Assembly: GCA_963989385.1 (NCBI GenBank)
Contig: OZ022502.1
Location: 12,573,001 to 12,637,000, forward strand
Source: Ctena decussata
Taxonomy: Eukaryota > Mollusca > Bivalvia > Lucinida > Lucinidae
Length of the DNA: 64,000 nucleotides
Reading direction: 5' to 3'
Part shown: positions 1 to 10,945 of the stretch, piece by piece
Layout: each line of letters starts with the position of its first letter
Position numbering within the stretch: position 1 is the stretch's first letter
The notes under the pieces: generated by a model
Databases searched by the model: none
The model's input: the letters and a program-made list of their open reading frames with translations, nothing else
What the model was told of the DNA's origin: nothing
Made by a program: the position numbers and the translations under genes

Positions 1-322
1 ACCAGGGAATACAACCTGCTGTTTTCTATTACTCAAGTAATCAGTAAACCATTGTAATAGAGATCCAGATATGTCTACAGTACGAAGTTTTAAAAGCAGC
101 CCTTCATGCCACACACTATTAAAGGCTTTACTTACATCAAAGAATATAGCTCTACTTCTTTACCATCGTCAAGTGCTTTGCAGAAGGTATTATAGATATC
201 TACAAGTTGGTTTACAGTAGAGTCTCCCGGCACAAAGCCAAATTGAAGTGTAGACAAAACTTTGTGTTCATGAAAAATTAAAGACGTATTTGTGTATAAG
301 CTTTTCAAGAACTTTACCAATA

Positions 323-546
323 GTTGGTTGGTTGATTTGATGCTTAACGTCCACGGTAAACAACTAAGGTAATGTCGGGACGGTCAGTTAACCTAACCAC
401 ACTATTCCTGGGCTGGCTTAGACCTCCTAAGCGGTTAACCAGTACTAAGTGCACATACTTTCGCCAGTAACTGACAACTGCCCTTCTTGAATCAGCGGAA
501 GGAGAAACGAAAGTATGTGGCCAGACCGGGATTCGAGTACTAAGGA
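323..546 (-). mobile_element. 5'-truncated tRNA-derived SINE inserted in LINE-A
   Basis: Bases 343-540 match 3300-3485 almost base for base, in the same orientation. Only the end of the tRNA-like head survives: TTCGAATCCCGGTCTGG-type sequence, which is the B-box half. The insertion sits inside the RT domain between NYRPISLLS and GKVLEKL. It puts about 70 foreign residues and a stop into the LINE reading. A 5' truncation of this kind is typical of LINE-driven SINE insertion. No clear target-site duplication was seen. Confidence 0.8.
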
Positions 547-2101
547 GAGAAATGGGTCTATAATTTGATACATTTGACGGGTCGTCTTTTTTCAGAATGA
601 GGGTTACATTTGCTAATTTCCAAATGCTAGGTATTTTACCACTGGCAAGAGAAAAATTAAAAAGTTCACATAACGGAAATGATAACGGATGGAACAGTTC
701 TTTCAGCAGCCTATTATTAATATGATCTGGCCCAGCAGCTTTACCAACTTGGAGAGAGTTAAGAATACATTCTACTTCGTGAGGTATTAACGTGATTGAT
801 TCAAGAGTCCGATCAACCCGAGGGATGAACTGGGGTAAAAACGCATTACCATCATCAAGTATTGTTTGCTCAGTAAAAAAAATATTCAGTAGATTAGCGT
901 TGTCTTTATCGTTTTCCATCAACGTTAAGTGGTGGTACTGAGGATGTCCTAGAGGGTTTGATACCTTCAGCGTCCTCCACCAGTCTTTAGGTCCGGTACT
1001 ACTGCTTTTTAATTTATCTGATAATTTGTCAAGTTGTAGTTTTTTCGATTTGCGAATTTCACCAGTAACCTTATTTCGAATCTGCTTGTAACGTTCAAAG
1101 TCATTCAAATTGTTGGTCCTTTTCAATTTATCAAATAAACGTTTCCGTTTCCTCATAAGTTTTTTTATTATTCAACCATGGTGGGTCTGATTGTCTTACC
1201 ATACTAATTTTATTGGGTATATGCCTACGGGCGAGTTCTGTTATGCGATTTGTTACATTATTTGCGTAGGTATCAATATCATTATCCTTCAGGGTATTCC
1301 AGTTTGTGTCTGGAACTTCTCGGGAGAAAGACTGATAATCTCCCCTATCATATAACCAAATATTCCTGGTAAATATTAAAGAGACATTCTTCATAAATTT
1401 AAAAACACAAAAAATTGGACAATGGTTTCTGATGTTTTGTTCTAAACAAGGTTCACCGACATCACTTATAAGTGTACTATTTATATTAGAAGTTAGGAAT
1501 AAATCTATCAGAGAAGAGGAATGTTCTGTAAAATGAGTCGGTTCCGATATTAAGCTTTGCAAGACAAAATATTGACAAATATCATCAATTTTCCTGAAGC
1601 TGTTTTGCTTTAAAAGGTCCAAGGTCCCCTGTAATAAGAATTTCTTTAATATTTGTATCATATGCCAAACCAATTGAATTTTCGATTTCTAATAAAATGT
1701 CACTACTGGAATTGGGTGGCCTGTAGAAATTATCAATAAGAATTTGTCTTTGCTGAACCGTTACTTCTAGCCATATGCATTCGACGTTTCGTATTTCTAA
1801 ATGATCATTTCGACGGTTAACGTACAAATTTTTGTCAGCATAAACACAGACTCCACCATGGCTGTCGCCAAGTCGATCGCGTCTAAATAAATTAAAACCA
1901 TTAATTTTAATTTGCTGGTCTAAGGTTCTACCATCAAGCCAAGTTTCAGTAAAACAACGTTTGTTAAAATTGCGAAATTCCGATTCTGTTTAATATACAT
2001 ATACTCTGAACGTTGTAATGTACAACAGAAAAATTATTTACAATTTCCGACTGGTTAAAAGACAATGAAGTTCCTTCAGATGAGGAAGAAGTATCTAAAT
2101 C

Positions 2102-2128
2102 CGGTCCGGGGTTTAATTCAACATCGCC
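2102..2128 (-). other. 2A-like ribosome-skipping motif in LINE-A
   Basis: The minus strand encodes CGDVELNPGP at residues 44-53 of the segment that begins at 2260. It fits the DxExNPGP consensus of 2A peptides, and a hydrophobic leucine-rich stretch (ILSLLILR) precedes it, as in other 2A sequences. The endonuclease domain begins about 35 residues later. 2A-like motifs at the N-terminus of APE-type non-LTR elements are known from sea urchins, amphioxus and molluscs. Activity in this copy is inference, and the surrounding element is broken. Confidence 0.75.
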
Positions 2129-2260
2129 ACATCTTAAAATCAATAATGATAAAATAATTTTTAGCTCAAAGGCAGTAAGATAATTCAAACCTTTGACTTT
2201 GGCTTGGCGATAATAATGCAAACCAATTTGAAGCCTGTAACTACTAATCTCATTTATCAT

Positions 2261-2815
2261 TATGTTATACTATCCACAAGGGATCGTAGTAGTTTCTGGG
2301 CTCCAAAGTAAAGTCTGCAAGAAGATATACAACAAGCATATTGAAAGTCAATCCTCAAAGTTAGATAAGTAAACTGACGCAAGACAATGCGCCCGCCGTC
2401 CGAAAAGTCCCCGTGGAGATGAACAATGCACCAAATGTTAAAAACGATTATATGAAACATTGTTGTGAAAATTCATAAACACATGAGGGAAGAGGAATAG
2501 CCACTTTGCCTTATATACTACCACTGACGCTGTATGGGGTCCGGGCTTGATACGAGGCGGTATTCAGCTCCTCACCAGATTAGCAACAGACAAATAAAAA
2601 ATCACACGTGACGCCATATAACTATTAAGAGGTTGCCAACAAACTAATACTTAAAGCTTATCGAAAAAATGTCACGCCATTTAAAAGTATACTCTAGCCT
2701 ACCAACAGACTATTAAGAAGTCACTATTACCATATAAATATTTAGCGATTACTATAGAAAGATAATATTAATAATATTGATAATGCATGTACAGGTAGTC
2801 ACATGTCACGCCATG
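2261..2815. other. Unassigned stretch upstream of LINE-A
   Basis: AT-rich sequence with no supported gene. It could be 5' UTR or flank of the minus-strand LINE. A short ORF at 2260-2460 has no recognisable feature. Confidence 0.4.
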
Positions 2816-3275
2816 TAAGTGTTTAAAGAAGAACAGGAGAATATCCGCCACCACATCATAAAATACACCAGCTCAAAACCGTCAAAAGTTACGCACTCGC
2901 TGGACAAGTGCATCTGCAGCTTCAGCTTCATGTCCCGTATCGAGACCGGGCGCTGCTGATGTTGTGACCCTTCATTAGAATCGTCTCACCGAGGCGGCTC
3001 CAATAAACGGTCACCACGTATGTTTTCATTGAGAAATAAAGTGAGGTCCAAGTGTGCCTCCTCGAGCAAAACTCCCTAATGACCCATCCACACGAAGAAC
3101 ACCACCATCATTAACGTCTGACAACTGGAGAAGTGACTGCCAATGCTATATAGTCAAACCTCAATAAGGAGATGACTTTCATAAAAGCGTTTCGCTTACC
3201 GTCAGATCCTGTACCATATTGTATATTGTACTGTTTTGTAACCATGTAGTGTGTAGTAAATAAAATATTGTTTAA
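2816..3275 (+). mobile_element. Putative retroelement 3' end
   Basis: The segment ends in GTAAATAAAATATTGTTTAA, which contains a polyadenylation signal. Essentially the same ending (ATTGAATAAAATATTGTTTAA) recurs at 47835-47856, so this looks like a shared 3' tail of a dispersed element. Bases 2975-3010 (TTAGAATCGTCTCACCGAGG) also resemble 12000-12030. No coding sequence was recognised. Confidence 0.4.
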
Positions 3276-3550
3276 TTGATTGATTGATTGACTTCTTGTT
3301 TAACGTCCACGGTAAACAACTAAGGTAATGTCGGGACGGTCAGTTAACCTAACCACACTATTCCTGGGCAGGCTTAGACCTCCTAAGCGGTTAACCAGTA
3401 CTAAGTGCACATACTTTCGCCAGTAACTGACAACTGCCCTTCTTGAATCAGCGGAAGGAGAAACGAAAGTATGTGGCCAGACCAGGTATCGAACCTAGGA
3501 CCTCTGACTTAAGAGTCAGGTGCCCTACCGATTGCGCTACGCGGCCCGGC
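3276..3550 (-). mobile_element. Full-length tRNA-derived SINE with 13-bp target-site duplication
   Basis: On the minus strand the element begins with a tRNA-like head (GCCGGGCCGCGTAGCGCAAT, A-box like; GGTTCGATACC at the B box; CTCTTAA in the anticodon-loop position, as in tRNA-Lys). A conserved central body shared with 343-540 follows, and a (TCAA)n tail ends it. It is flanked by a perfect 13-bp direct repeat, AAATATTGTTTAA, at 3263-3275 and 3551-3563. The insertion disrupted the preceding element's 3' tail. Transcription would be by RNA polymerase III from the internal boxes. Confidence 0.9.
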
Positions 3551-3563
3551 AAATATTGTTTAA

Positions 3564-3706
3564 ACGAAACCTCAATAAAATATTTATATTAAGCATCTTC
3601 CAGCCACCTCTCCAACTGTTTCAATAAAAACTCATAATTTTTAACAAATAAAATACTAAGTGCGGACACACACCGCATCCGCCGACCACACTTTACTGTT
3701 TATCGC
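3564..3706. other. Short unassigned spacer
   Basis: AT-rich sequence between the SINE and the fold-back element. No gene or repeat was recognised. Confidence 0.4.
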
Positions 3707-3959
3707 CGGTGTAACGAAGTAAAGTGACCCCCATAGAATAACGACCTCCTGGTCATTATTCTTCAGAAAAAGTGACTCCTTTTCTATAAAATACTGACTC
3801 CCTTTAAAAAATAATTCCCCCTGATGACATCTATAAAATAATGACCCCCGGTCATTTTTCTTTAAAGAATAGTGACCCCACCCTACCTCGGTTATAATAT
3901 TATGACTCCCCATGAAGCAATGGTGTCTTCAGATATGCTTATGGCATATAGGATCTTGT

Positions 3960-4320
3960 GTCCGGTCTGTTACAACTCTCTTCTTTGATGATGGATTTTA
4001 AAATAACTTGGCATAAATGTAAAGATGATATGTCGCGCGCAAGTCCTGGGTTCCTAACTCGAAAGTCAAGATCAAAGAGATCATTTAAAGATAATGGTGT
4101 CCTGCTATATGACTCTGGCAAACAGAATGTCTTGTCTGACCTGTAACTTTGTCATTTGTGGGTACACTTTTAGATAACTGGAAACAAATGTTAGCCACAT
4201 AAAGCCAATGTATCGCGTGCAAGATATAGGCCCCCACCTCAAAAATCAAAGTCAATGTCACAAATTAAGACAAATGACAATGTGTTCAGTTTGATTTATG
4301 GCGTTAATGTAATATAGGAT
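3960..4320. repeat. Two degenerate tandem units inside the fold-back element
   Basis: AACTTGGCATAAATG...ATGTCGCGCGCAAG at about 3998-4045 is echoed by AACTGGAAACAAATG...ATGTATCGCGTGCAAG at about 4176-4225. Both are followed by TCAA-rich text and an AGATAATGGTGT / AATGACAATGTG ending. The unit is about 180 bp and strongly diverged. Confidence 0.5.
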
Positions 4321-4940
4321 TTTAACATTAACAGGTAGATTTATGCATTATAAAGAGGTTTTGCTGTTGATTCTGCAAAATTATCACGTCTGCACACTTA
4401 CTCTCACTGCCTTTCTCAGGAGGGATACATGGCATTTTGAGTCTAGTCTTCCAAATGTTCTTTTCAATTTTTCTTATTTACTGAATTTATTTTGTTAAAT
4501 ATGCTTACAATGAAGAGAGTACTACAGCTGCTCATAGTATGCAATAAGTTGTAAATGATTAGTATGCTAGCTTTATTCTAAGATGCAGAGGGTCTTATTA
4601 CCCCACACACTTTTCAGTTTTTAGCTGTATTCTATCTCCCCCTCCCCTTTGCCTAAGCATGTCACTCACATATAATATATATATATTAAAAACCTACGCA
4701 TACTTGCAAAGAGGCTTGCTGAGGCACGGGGGTTGGGGGAAAGTATCTTTATAAAAGTTTGCTTAATTTCAATGCAATTCAATTATAAAGAAGAAAAGGG
4801 ACAAATATCTAAGTCTGTCTGCTTGAAAATGAAATAAAATGCTATTTATAGGCAATTCAGAGCAACACATTTTGAAAACAAATTTTCAAGTACACCGAAA
4901 GTTCATTTTTGACCCCTTTATAAGCAATTTCTTCACATAT

Positions 4941-5570
4941 CGTCATTTAACTTCGCGTAGAGGTCTCATAATATACTAGAACCAACTTCTAACCGACCAC
5001 TTATTTATAGCATGTTTTCCGCTAATTAAAAAGGACAAGCGAACATATGTTTCCATCTTTAATTAACTTATGATATTGGTAAAGTAAATCAGGTAACTCT
5101 GAAATAAAAATCTTATCCGTATACCATTGAATAAGTGAAAGATAATGGTACCCCTGTTTCCGAAAATCGCAACATTTCAACAGATCTTCACGATTCGGAC
5201 AGAACCACATTTCGGAATCTTGTCAGCATATGCTTATGATTTCTGCGAATATTTAGAAAATGCTTAAATGAACTTGAGAATTCATAGTAAGGCATTATTT
5301 TAATAAAGAATTCAAAATTTTAGTCACAATTGAAAAACCTTCTCCACCACAGTTATAATCCTTGCGAAGTTCGAAAATAGGGGTACATGTGCATCCTCTA
5401 CTGCCAGGAAAACGATTCTAAAGGTATTGAGCTCAAACATTTTACAACGTTTACATGATACATTGGGAGAACTGAATATAAGAAAATTATGTCCGGATTC
5501 CATCTTCAAACGGCAGTGTTCGAGACAAAGCAAGTGGTCGGTTAGAAGTTGTGGTTAGTATATTATGACC
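4941..5570. repeat. Internal inverted repeat pair of about 40 bp
   Basis: 4962-5002 (TCATAATATACTAGAACC... AACTTCTAACCGACCACT) is the inverted counterpart of 5531-5570. The pair encloses about 530 bp of unrelated AT-rich DNA with no recognisable coding content. 4941-4958 (TCATTTAACTTCGCGTAG) is a module also seen near 5668, 6640-6660 (inverted) and 7408. Confidence 0.65.
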
Positions 5571-5995
5571 AAGGTACTTTTCTTTAAAAAATAATGGCCG
5601 GGGATCAATTTTCCTAAAAAGAAGTGACGGTGGTCGTTATTCTAGGCGGTCACACTTCTTCGTAAGGAGTCATTTAACTTCGCGTGGGAAAGGTGTGTGT
5701 GTGTAAAGGGTGTGGGGTCATAATATTATAATCTTATAACCGGGAAGTCATATTATGCCCGGGAGTCACTATTCTTTAAAGAATAATGACCGGGGTCCGG
5801 GGTCGTTATTCTATGGCGAACTCAAAGAGTAACGACCCCCGGTCAGTATTCTATGGGAAAAGTGACTCCGTTTCTTAAACATACTGACTCACGTTAACCC
5901 CCTCGATGATAGATCCCCACCTAATGGACCACTAACCGACTATGAATTACTGCACGTTTTATCTTTAGTAATACTTGGTGATGTTGTTGGGAAGG

Positions 5996-6011
5996 GTGTG
6001 TGTGTGTGTGT

Positions 6012-6051
<40 letters not shown>

Positions 6052-6066
6052 AGGGGGGGGGGGGGG
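5996..6066. repeat. (GT)n microsatellite followed by poly-G
   Basis: About 54 bases of GT with one interruption, then TTTA, then 14 G residues. It lies in the left arm of the palindrome. Confidence 0.95.
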
Positions 6067-6586
6067 TGCATTATAATATTATAATGTTATGACCACGGAA
6101 ACTTTATATTATGCCGGGGTAGGGGGTCACTATTCTTTAAAGAATAATGACCGGGGAGTCGTTATTCTATGGTGAACCCATAGAATAACGACCCCCTTGT
6201 CATTTGTCTATAGAAAAATGACTCCGTTTCTAAAAGGTACGGATACCTGTTAACCCCTCAATGATAGCTATAAAATAATAATCCCCACCTTATCGAGAAC
6301 TAACTGACTACTTTTTTCTTGCAAGTTTTATAATTAGTAATACTTGTTGATGTTGTTGCTGCTACTGCAGCTGCTTCGGCTATCGCAGCAGTAGTGGTGC
6401 TTAGAAATTTCATGAAGAAATTTGTTTTCGCGCTACTCAAGGAAATTTGACAAATTTTCGACCTGGAAAATGACCAGACACATGTCATTTCGATTAGTCT
6501 GTAAAATAGTATCATTCTACACAAGGTACTTTCCTTTACAAACTAACAAACAAACTAACGCACCCCCTGCAACCCACCCACCCATC

Positions 6587-6589
<3 letters not shown>

Positions 6590-6643
<54 letters not shown>
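6590..6643. repeat. (CA)n microsatellite at the palindrome centre
   Basis: About 27 uninterrupted CA units, lying almost exactly at the symmetry centre of the flanking inverted arms. Confidence 0.95.
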
Positions 6644-6645
<2 letters not shown>

Positions 6646-7547
6646 CGCAAAGTTAAATCGCATCTCACGAAGAATTGTGACCGCCTAGAATAACGACCCC
6701 GTCCCTATATTTTTTTAATTTGACTCCGGTCATTAGTTTCTGAAGAAAAGAACCTTGACTAGAATGATACTTATTTACACACTAATCGAAACGGTCCTTT
6801 TCTGGTTTGAAGATTTCGTCAAATTTTCTTTGGTGGCACGAAAGCAAATTTTCTTCTAGAAATTTATAAGCACTACTACTGCTACGATAGCAGCAGCAGC
6901 TGCAGCAGCAACAACAACATTAACACGTATTACTAATAATAAAACTTGCAGTAGTGGTGGATTAGGTGGGGCTTAATATTTCATAGCTATCATTGAGGGG
7001 GTTAACGGGAGTAAAAATCTTTTAGAACGGCGTCATTTTATTTTTTCTAAAGAATAATGACCGGGGGATCGTTATTCTATGGGTTCCTATAGAATAACGA
7101 CTCCGGTCATTATTCTTTAAAGAAAAGTGACCTCTGCATAATATTATGACTCCGCGGCCATAATAGAATAATATTATAACCCCCGCCCCCTCAACCCAAC
7201 AAACACACAACATGAACAAGTATTACCAATAATAAAACTTGCAGTAGTTAATAATCAGTTAGTGGTCGATTCGGAGGGATTAATACTTTATAGCCATCAT
7301 CGAGGGGGTTAACGGGAGTCAGTATCTTTTAGAAACGGAGTCACTTTTTCTATAGAATAATGACCGAGGGTCGTTATTCTATTGGGGTCACAATTTTTCG
7401 CGAGGGGTCGATTTATTTCGTGTGTGGGGGTCATAATATTATGACCGGGGAGTCATAATATTATGACCGGGGAGTCACTATTCTTTAAAGAATAATGACC
7501 GGGGGGTCGATATTCTATGGGGGTCACTTTACTTCGTTACACCGGAA

Positions 7548-7788
7548 CAGGTATCAACAATGTAAGGGATACTTTTTTTTAAAGAAACAGGAGAAAGATA
7601 AAACACTTAACTTAATCTAACGTCCGGTTGTGCAAACGATGCCCCTCCCGATTGGATAGTTATGCAAAAATGTACCACCCTAACAAATAAAATAGCGAGC
7701 ACCCTAGCCAAGCTTCATGTCAGCAACAAAATATAAAGGCCTCCCGGTCTGAGTAATAGTTAACCTTACAAATATCTACCCAACATAA
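7548..7788. other. Spacer between the fold-back element and LINE-B
   Basis: No gene or repeat family was recognised in this stretch. Confidence 0.4.
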
Positions 7789-7809
7789 CCTTGAACCTTG
7801 AACCTTGAA
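7789..7809 (-). repeat. 3'-terminal heptamer repeat of LINE-B
   Basis: Three perfect copies of CCTTGAA (TTCAAGG on the element strand) lie about 200 bp beyond the ORF2 stop. CR1/L2-type LINEs end in short tandem repeats rather than poly-A, so this probably marks the 3' end of the element. Confidence 0.6.
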
Positions 7810-9915
7810 CTTTTGGGGCTCCAAATGAAGAACATCTGTTCTTTTTAGCCCACCCTCGTAGCTTACTGATAAATGCACTCAATTCTTCTCCTGATCTGGT
7901 TCACTCGTAAAATAATTTTATCCATAATCACTGATAGTATATAAAACTGTTAAAACTGTTACGTCCGGGACTGTTCACTGTCACTGCCGTTCACATGATA
8001 CAAATATTTAGTACTCATAAATACTGTCGCCGTAGAATTTGTCTAGCTGGGACTTAAATGAATTAACTGTTTTGGCATTCACCACATTGAAAGGTAGGGC
8101 ATTCCACCGATTTATGACTCTCTGAGAAAACTGGTTTAACCTGAATGTAGTATTACATCTACTCTTCTCCAGTTTATAATTATGACCTCTGGTTCTGCTT
8201 TCTGACAACACAAAAAATCTCTCCATTGGGATATTTTCAAAGCCGTGTATAATTTTATAAGTCTGAATCATATCTCCTCTTGCTCTCCTATGGGCTAAGG
8301 TTGGAAGTTTCAGTTTCATGAGTCTCTCCTTATATGGTAGATTACGTAATTCTGGTAACAGTTTTGTTGCTCTTCGTTGAACACTTTCGACTGCTTCTAT
8401 GTCTTTTTTATAGTGAGGGTACCAGACTACGTTGGCATACTCTAAGTGTGGCCTGACAAGGGCCTTAAAAAGTCTCAAAAATATATTCTGATCTAAATAT
8501 TCAAAAGTTCTTTTTACAATGGCAAGCATACTGTTCGCTTTATTGATCTTCTGTGAAATGTGACTACTAAATTTCAAGTCCTTTTGAAACAGAACACCTA
8601 AATCCATTTCTTCAGTGACTGCCTCTAGTTCTCTTGAGTTCATATAATATGTATAGTTAGGATTTCCTTTACCATAATGGATAACTTTACATTTTTTTTG
8701 GACATGAAATAGTATTTGCCATGTGTTTGACCAATCACACATAGAGTACAAGTCGTCCTGCATCTCCTCTTTATCATTTATGCATGAAACTGGACCATAG
8801 ACCTTCGTGTCATCGGCGAACATTTTCAGAATCCTCTTTACAGCTTCTGGTAAGTCATTTATATAAACTACAAAAAGCACAGGGCCCATCACAGATCCCT
8901 GTGGCACACCGGAAAGAACTTCATTCCACTCCGACAAGCAACCTTTGACTGAAACCCTTTGTCGTCTCCCACTAAGAAAATCAGTTATCCTTGATAGTAT
9001 GCTACCCCCGACACCGTAGGAGGAAAGTTTTTTTATTAATCTTTGATGTGGTACGGTATCAAAGGCCTTTGCAAAGTCCAGATACACAGTGTCAAATGAT
9101 ATTCCGTTATCTATGTAGTTCGACCAGTCTGCCATTACATCCAACAACTGGAGAACACATGACCGACCAGACCTGAAACCATACTGATAATTTGAAATGA
9201 AACTGTTATTGTCCAAGTGGTCAATCATATGTTTTCGAATTATCTTTTCCAACAGTTTACAGACTATCGACGTCAAGCTAACAGGACGGTTATTACATGG
9301 TTCATTCTTAGATCCTTTCTTAAACAGTGGAGTGACGCAAGCATCCTTCCATACACAGGGCAACTTCCCGGAGTCGATTGAAGCTTGAAAAATGAGTGTC
9401 AACGGCTTAGCGAATACCTCTGCAAGATTTTTTAAAATGGCTGGATGAATATTATCAAGTCCCATGGATTTCCCAGGTTTCAACTCTAACAAATAATGCT
9501 TGACCAACTCATGGTCTACAGATATATGCTCTAAACTTGACTTGTAAGTCTTTTGTTGTAAATCAGGTATGCTGCTGGTATCCTCCCTAGTGAAAACACT
9601 TGAAAAATAGTCATTTAAGATATCTGCCTTGTCTTTGGAGTTGTCCACAAGATCACCACTCTCGTTTTTCAGTTGACTGATTGTCGATTTAACTGATGTC
9701 TTTGATTTGACATACTTCCAAAAATGCTTTACGTCGTCTTTCACTTTAGAAGAAATACTTTGCTCATAACTCCTCTTAGCATTTTTAATAAGTTTAGTAG
9801 CTTTATTTCTTGCTATGCAATACAATTTATAGTCACTATCTTGCTTTGAAATCCTGTATTTTCCCCAGCTGTTATGCTTCATTTTAACTGCATGTAATGT
9901 CTCGGCATTCATCCA

Positions 9916-9918
9916 TCA
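9916..9918 (-). other. In-frame TGA between endonuclease and RT parts of LINE-B
   Basis: The frame reads KRKKP, stop, W, M, N, A on both sides of the codon, so one substitution splits the polyprotein. No frameshift is involved. Confidence 0.85.
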
Positions 9919-10533
9919 AGGTTTTTTCCTTTTCCCAGCTTTAATGACTTTCTTTGGTACAAACTGTTTAATACTTGAGTCATATCTAAATTTAAAAATA
10001 CTCCACATCTCTTCAATATCAATATTTAAAAAATCCAATTCCCAGTCAAAACTACTCCATTGCTCACAAAAGCCTACATAATCACAACTGTCATATTTCA
10101 TGAAAGTCTGATCCTCATCTGATCGGGTCTCTCTTTGACAACAATTATATTCAAATAACAACAAACAGTGGTCGGTCAGGCCTATTGCTGGTAATGAATT
10201 TATACTAATGATATCGTTATCATCATTTGTTATCAACAAGTCAATACAACTCGGTTCACAGCCTTCCCTGTACCTCGTAGTTTCTGAAATATGCTGTGTC
10301 AAAAAGTTATCTCTTAAATTTTCAATAAATAGAAATTCCTCATGCTGCTCGCTGTGTGGTGTTGTCCAATCTGACCAGTTTATATCAGAATAATTAAAAT
10401 CCCCGATCACTAGCAGTCTTCCATCCAACTTCGATGCCTGTGAGATTAAACTGTTTATTAATATACTTGTGTCTTTTTGGGCAGATGGACTCCTGTAAAT
10501 ACACCCTACAGTAATATGGGAGGACCCATCTGA

Positions 10534-10536
10534 CTA
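10534..10536 (-). other. In-frame TAG inside the LINE-B endonuclease domain
   Basis: The reading before it (CDASWCS) and after it (SDGSSHITVGCIYRSP) stays in one frame and matches an endonuclease core. This is a point nonsense change. Confidence 0.85.
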
Positions 10537-10945
10537 GCTACACCACGATGCATCACAATATTGATCATTTAAAAACTTGATAGGAGCTGCACAGACCTCA
10601 TTCTGTACATAAATGTTAACACCTCTTCCCTCGTTGCCACCAGCAAAAATACTGTAGCCATCAATTGTATATATTTCAGAATCACACGATAACTTCATTG
10701 ACCTGTTATTCTTTGGAAGAACTTCAGTAACTAATATTAACGTAGGATTATACTCGTTGACACACAAATAAAGTTCATCCATTTTGTTTTGTAACTGATC
10801 TGCATTTGTATACATACAGGTAATTGTCATTGGTCTGTTGATGGCATCCAAATTCAGAGGCTGATTGGGTTCAACTGAGTGTACATCACTAAAAGTATTA
10901 TTACAAGCTTTAAAACTATTTACAGAGCTCTTTTTACAACATTCG

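Larger units (their letters stand above)
1..2260 (-). pseudogene. Broken CR1/Jockey-like LINE (endonuclease + reverse transcriptase), truncated by the window edge
   Basis: Read on the minus strand, this is a non-LTR retrotransposon polyprotein in pieces. From 2260 downward come an N-terminal segment with a 2A-like motif, the start of an AP-type endonuclease domain (HYNVQS near 2010), an endonuclease piece with YRPPN and ITGDL (1585-1827), a piece with NHCPIF and DPPWLNNK (1131-1673), and an RT piece with KAAGPDHI and NYRPISLLS (547-1156). Beyond a SINE insertion lies the RT palm with QFGFVPGDST and the catalytic motif A, FFDVSKAF (about 105-320), and the reading continues to base 1 (WFTDYLSNRKQQ). 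The pieces lie in three frames, with frameshifts near 150, near 1168 in an A-run, and in the GDxN loop near 1640. The copy is therefore dead. Motifs B and C lie left of the window. The superfamily call rests on domain order and motif spelling. The exact clade is uncertain. Confidence 0.85.
5715..7340. repeat. Large imperfect palindrome centred near 6635
   Basis: The left arm, about 5715-6560, is mirrored by the right arm, about 6745-7340. Matching landmarks are the GTTAACCCC / GGGGTTAAC blocks, the TAGTAATACTTGTTGATGTTGTTG stretch against its complement near 6905-6945, the GCTGCTACTGCAGCTGC run (6358) against 6890-6915, and TTTCGATTAGTCTGTAAA (6488) against 6770-6790. The centre is an AC-rich microsatellite. 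Arm identity is high but imperfect. Confidence 0.75.
3707..7547. mobile_element. Complex fold-back-like element with long modular inverted repeats
   Basis: The two outer ends are inverted copies. 3707 begins CCGGTGTAACGAAGTAAAGT and continues with a GACCCCCATAGAATA module. The reverse complement of 7547 downward reads the same for about 65 bp with few changes. Inside, a small set of modules recurs in both orientations: ATAGAATAACGACC, GGTCATTATTCTTTAAAGAA, TCATAATATTATGAC, TCATTTAACTTCGCGT, and a (T/A)ACCCCCTC(G/A)ATGATAG block. The modules are themselves short palindromes. No transposase ORF is present. The organisation (modular long TIRs, palindromic subunits, microsatellite loops) resembles Foldback/Galileo-type elements, or several such copies nested in each other. 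No target-site duplication could be identified. Confidence 0.7.

Noticed and set aside
3483..3550. Possible functional tRNA-Lys gene on the minus strand
   Set aside because: The anticodon stem-loop does not fit a 5-bp stem with a 7-base loop, and the segment is the head of a SINE flanked by a target-site duplication.
6422..6688. ORF encoding a long Thr-His repeat
   Set aside because: It is a (CA)n microsatellite in the centre of a palindrome.
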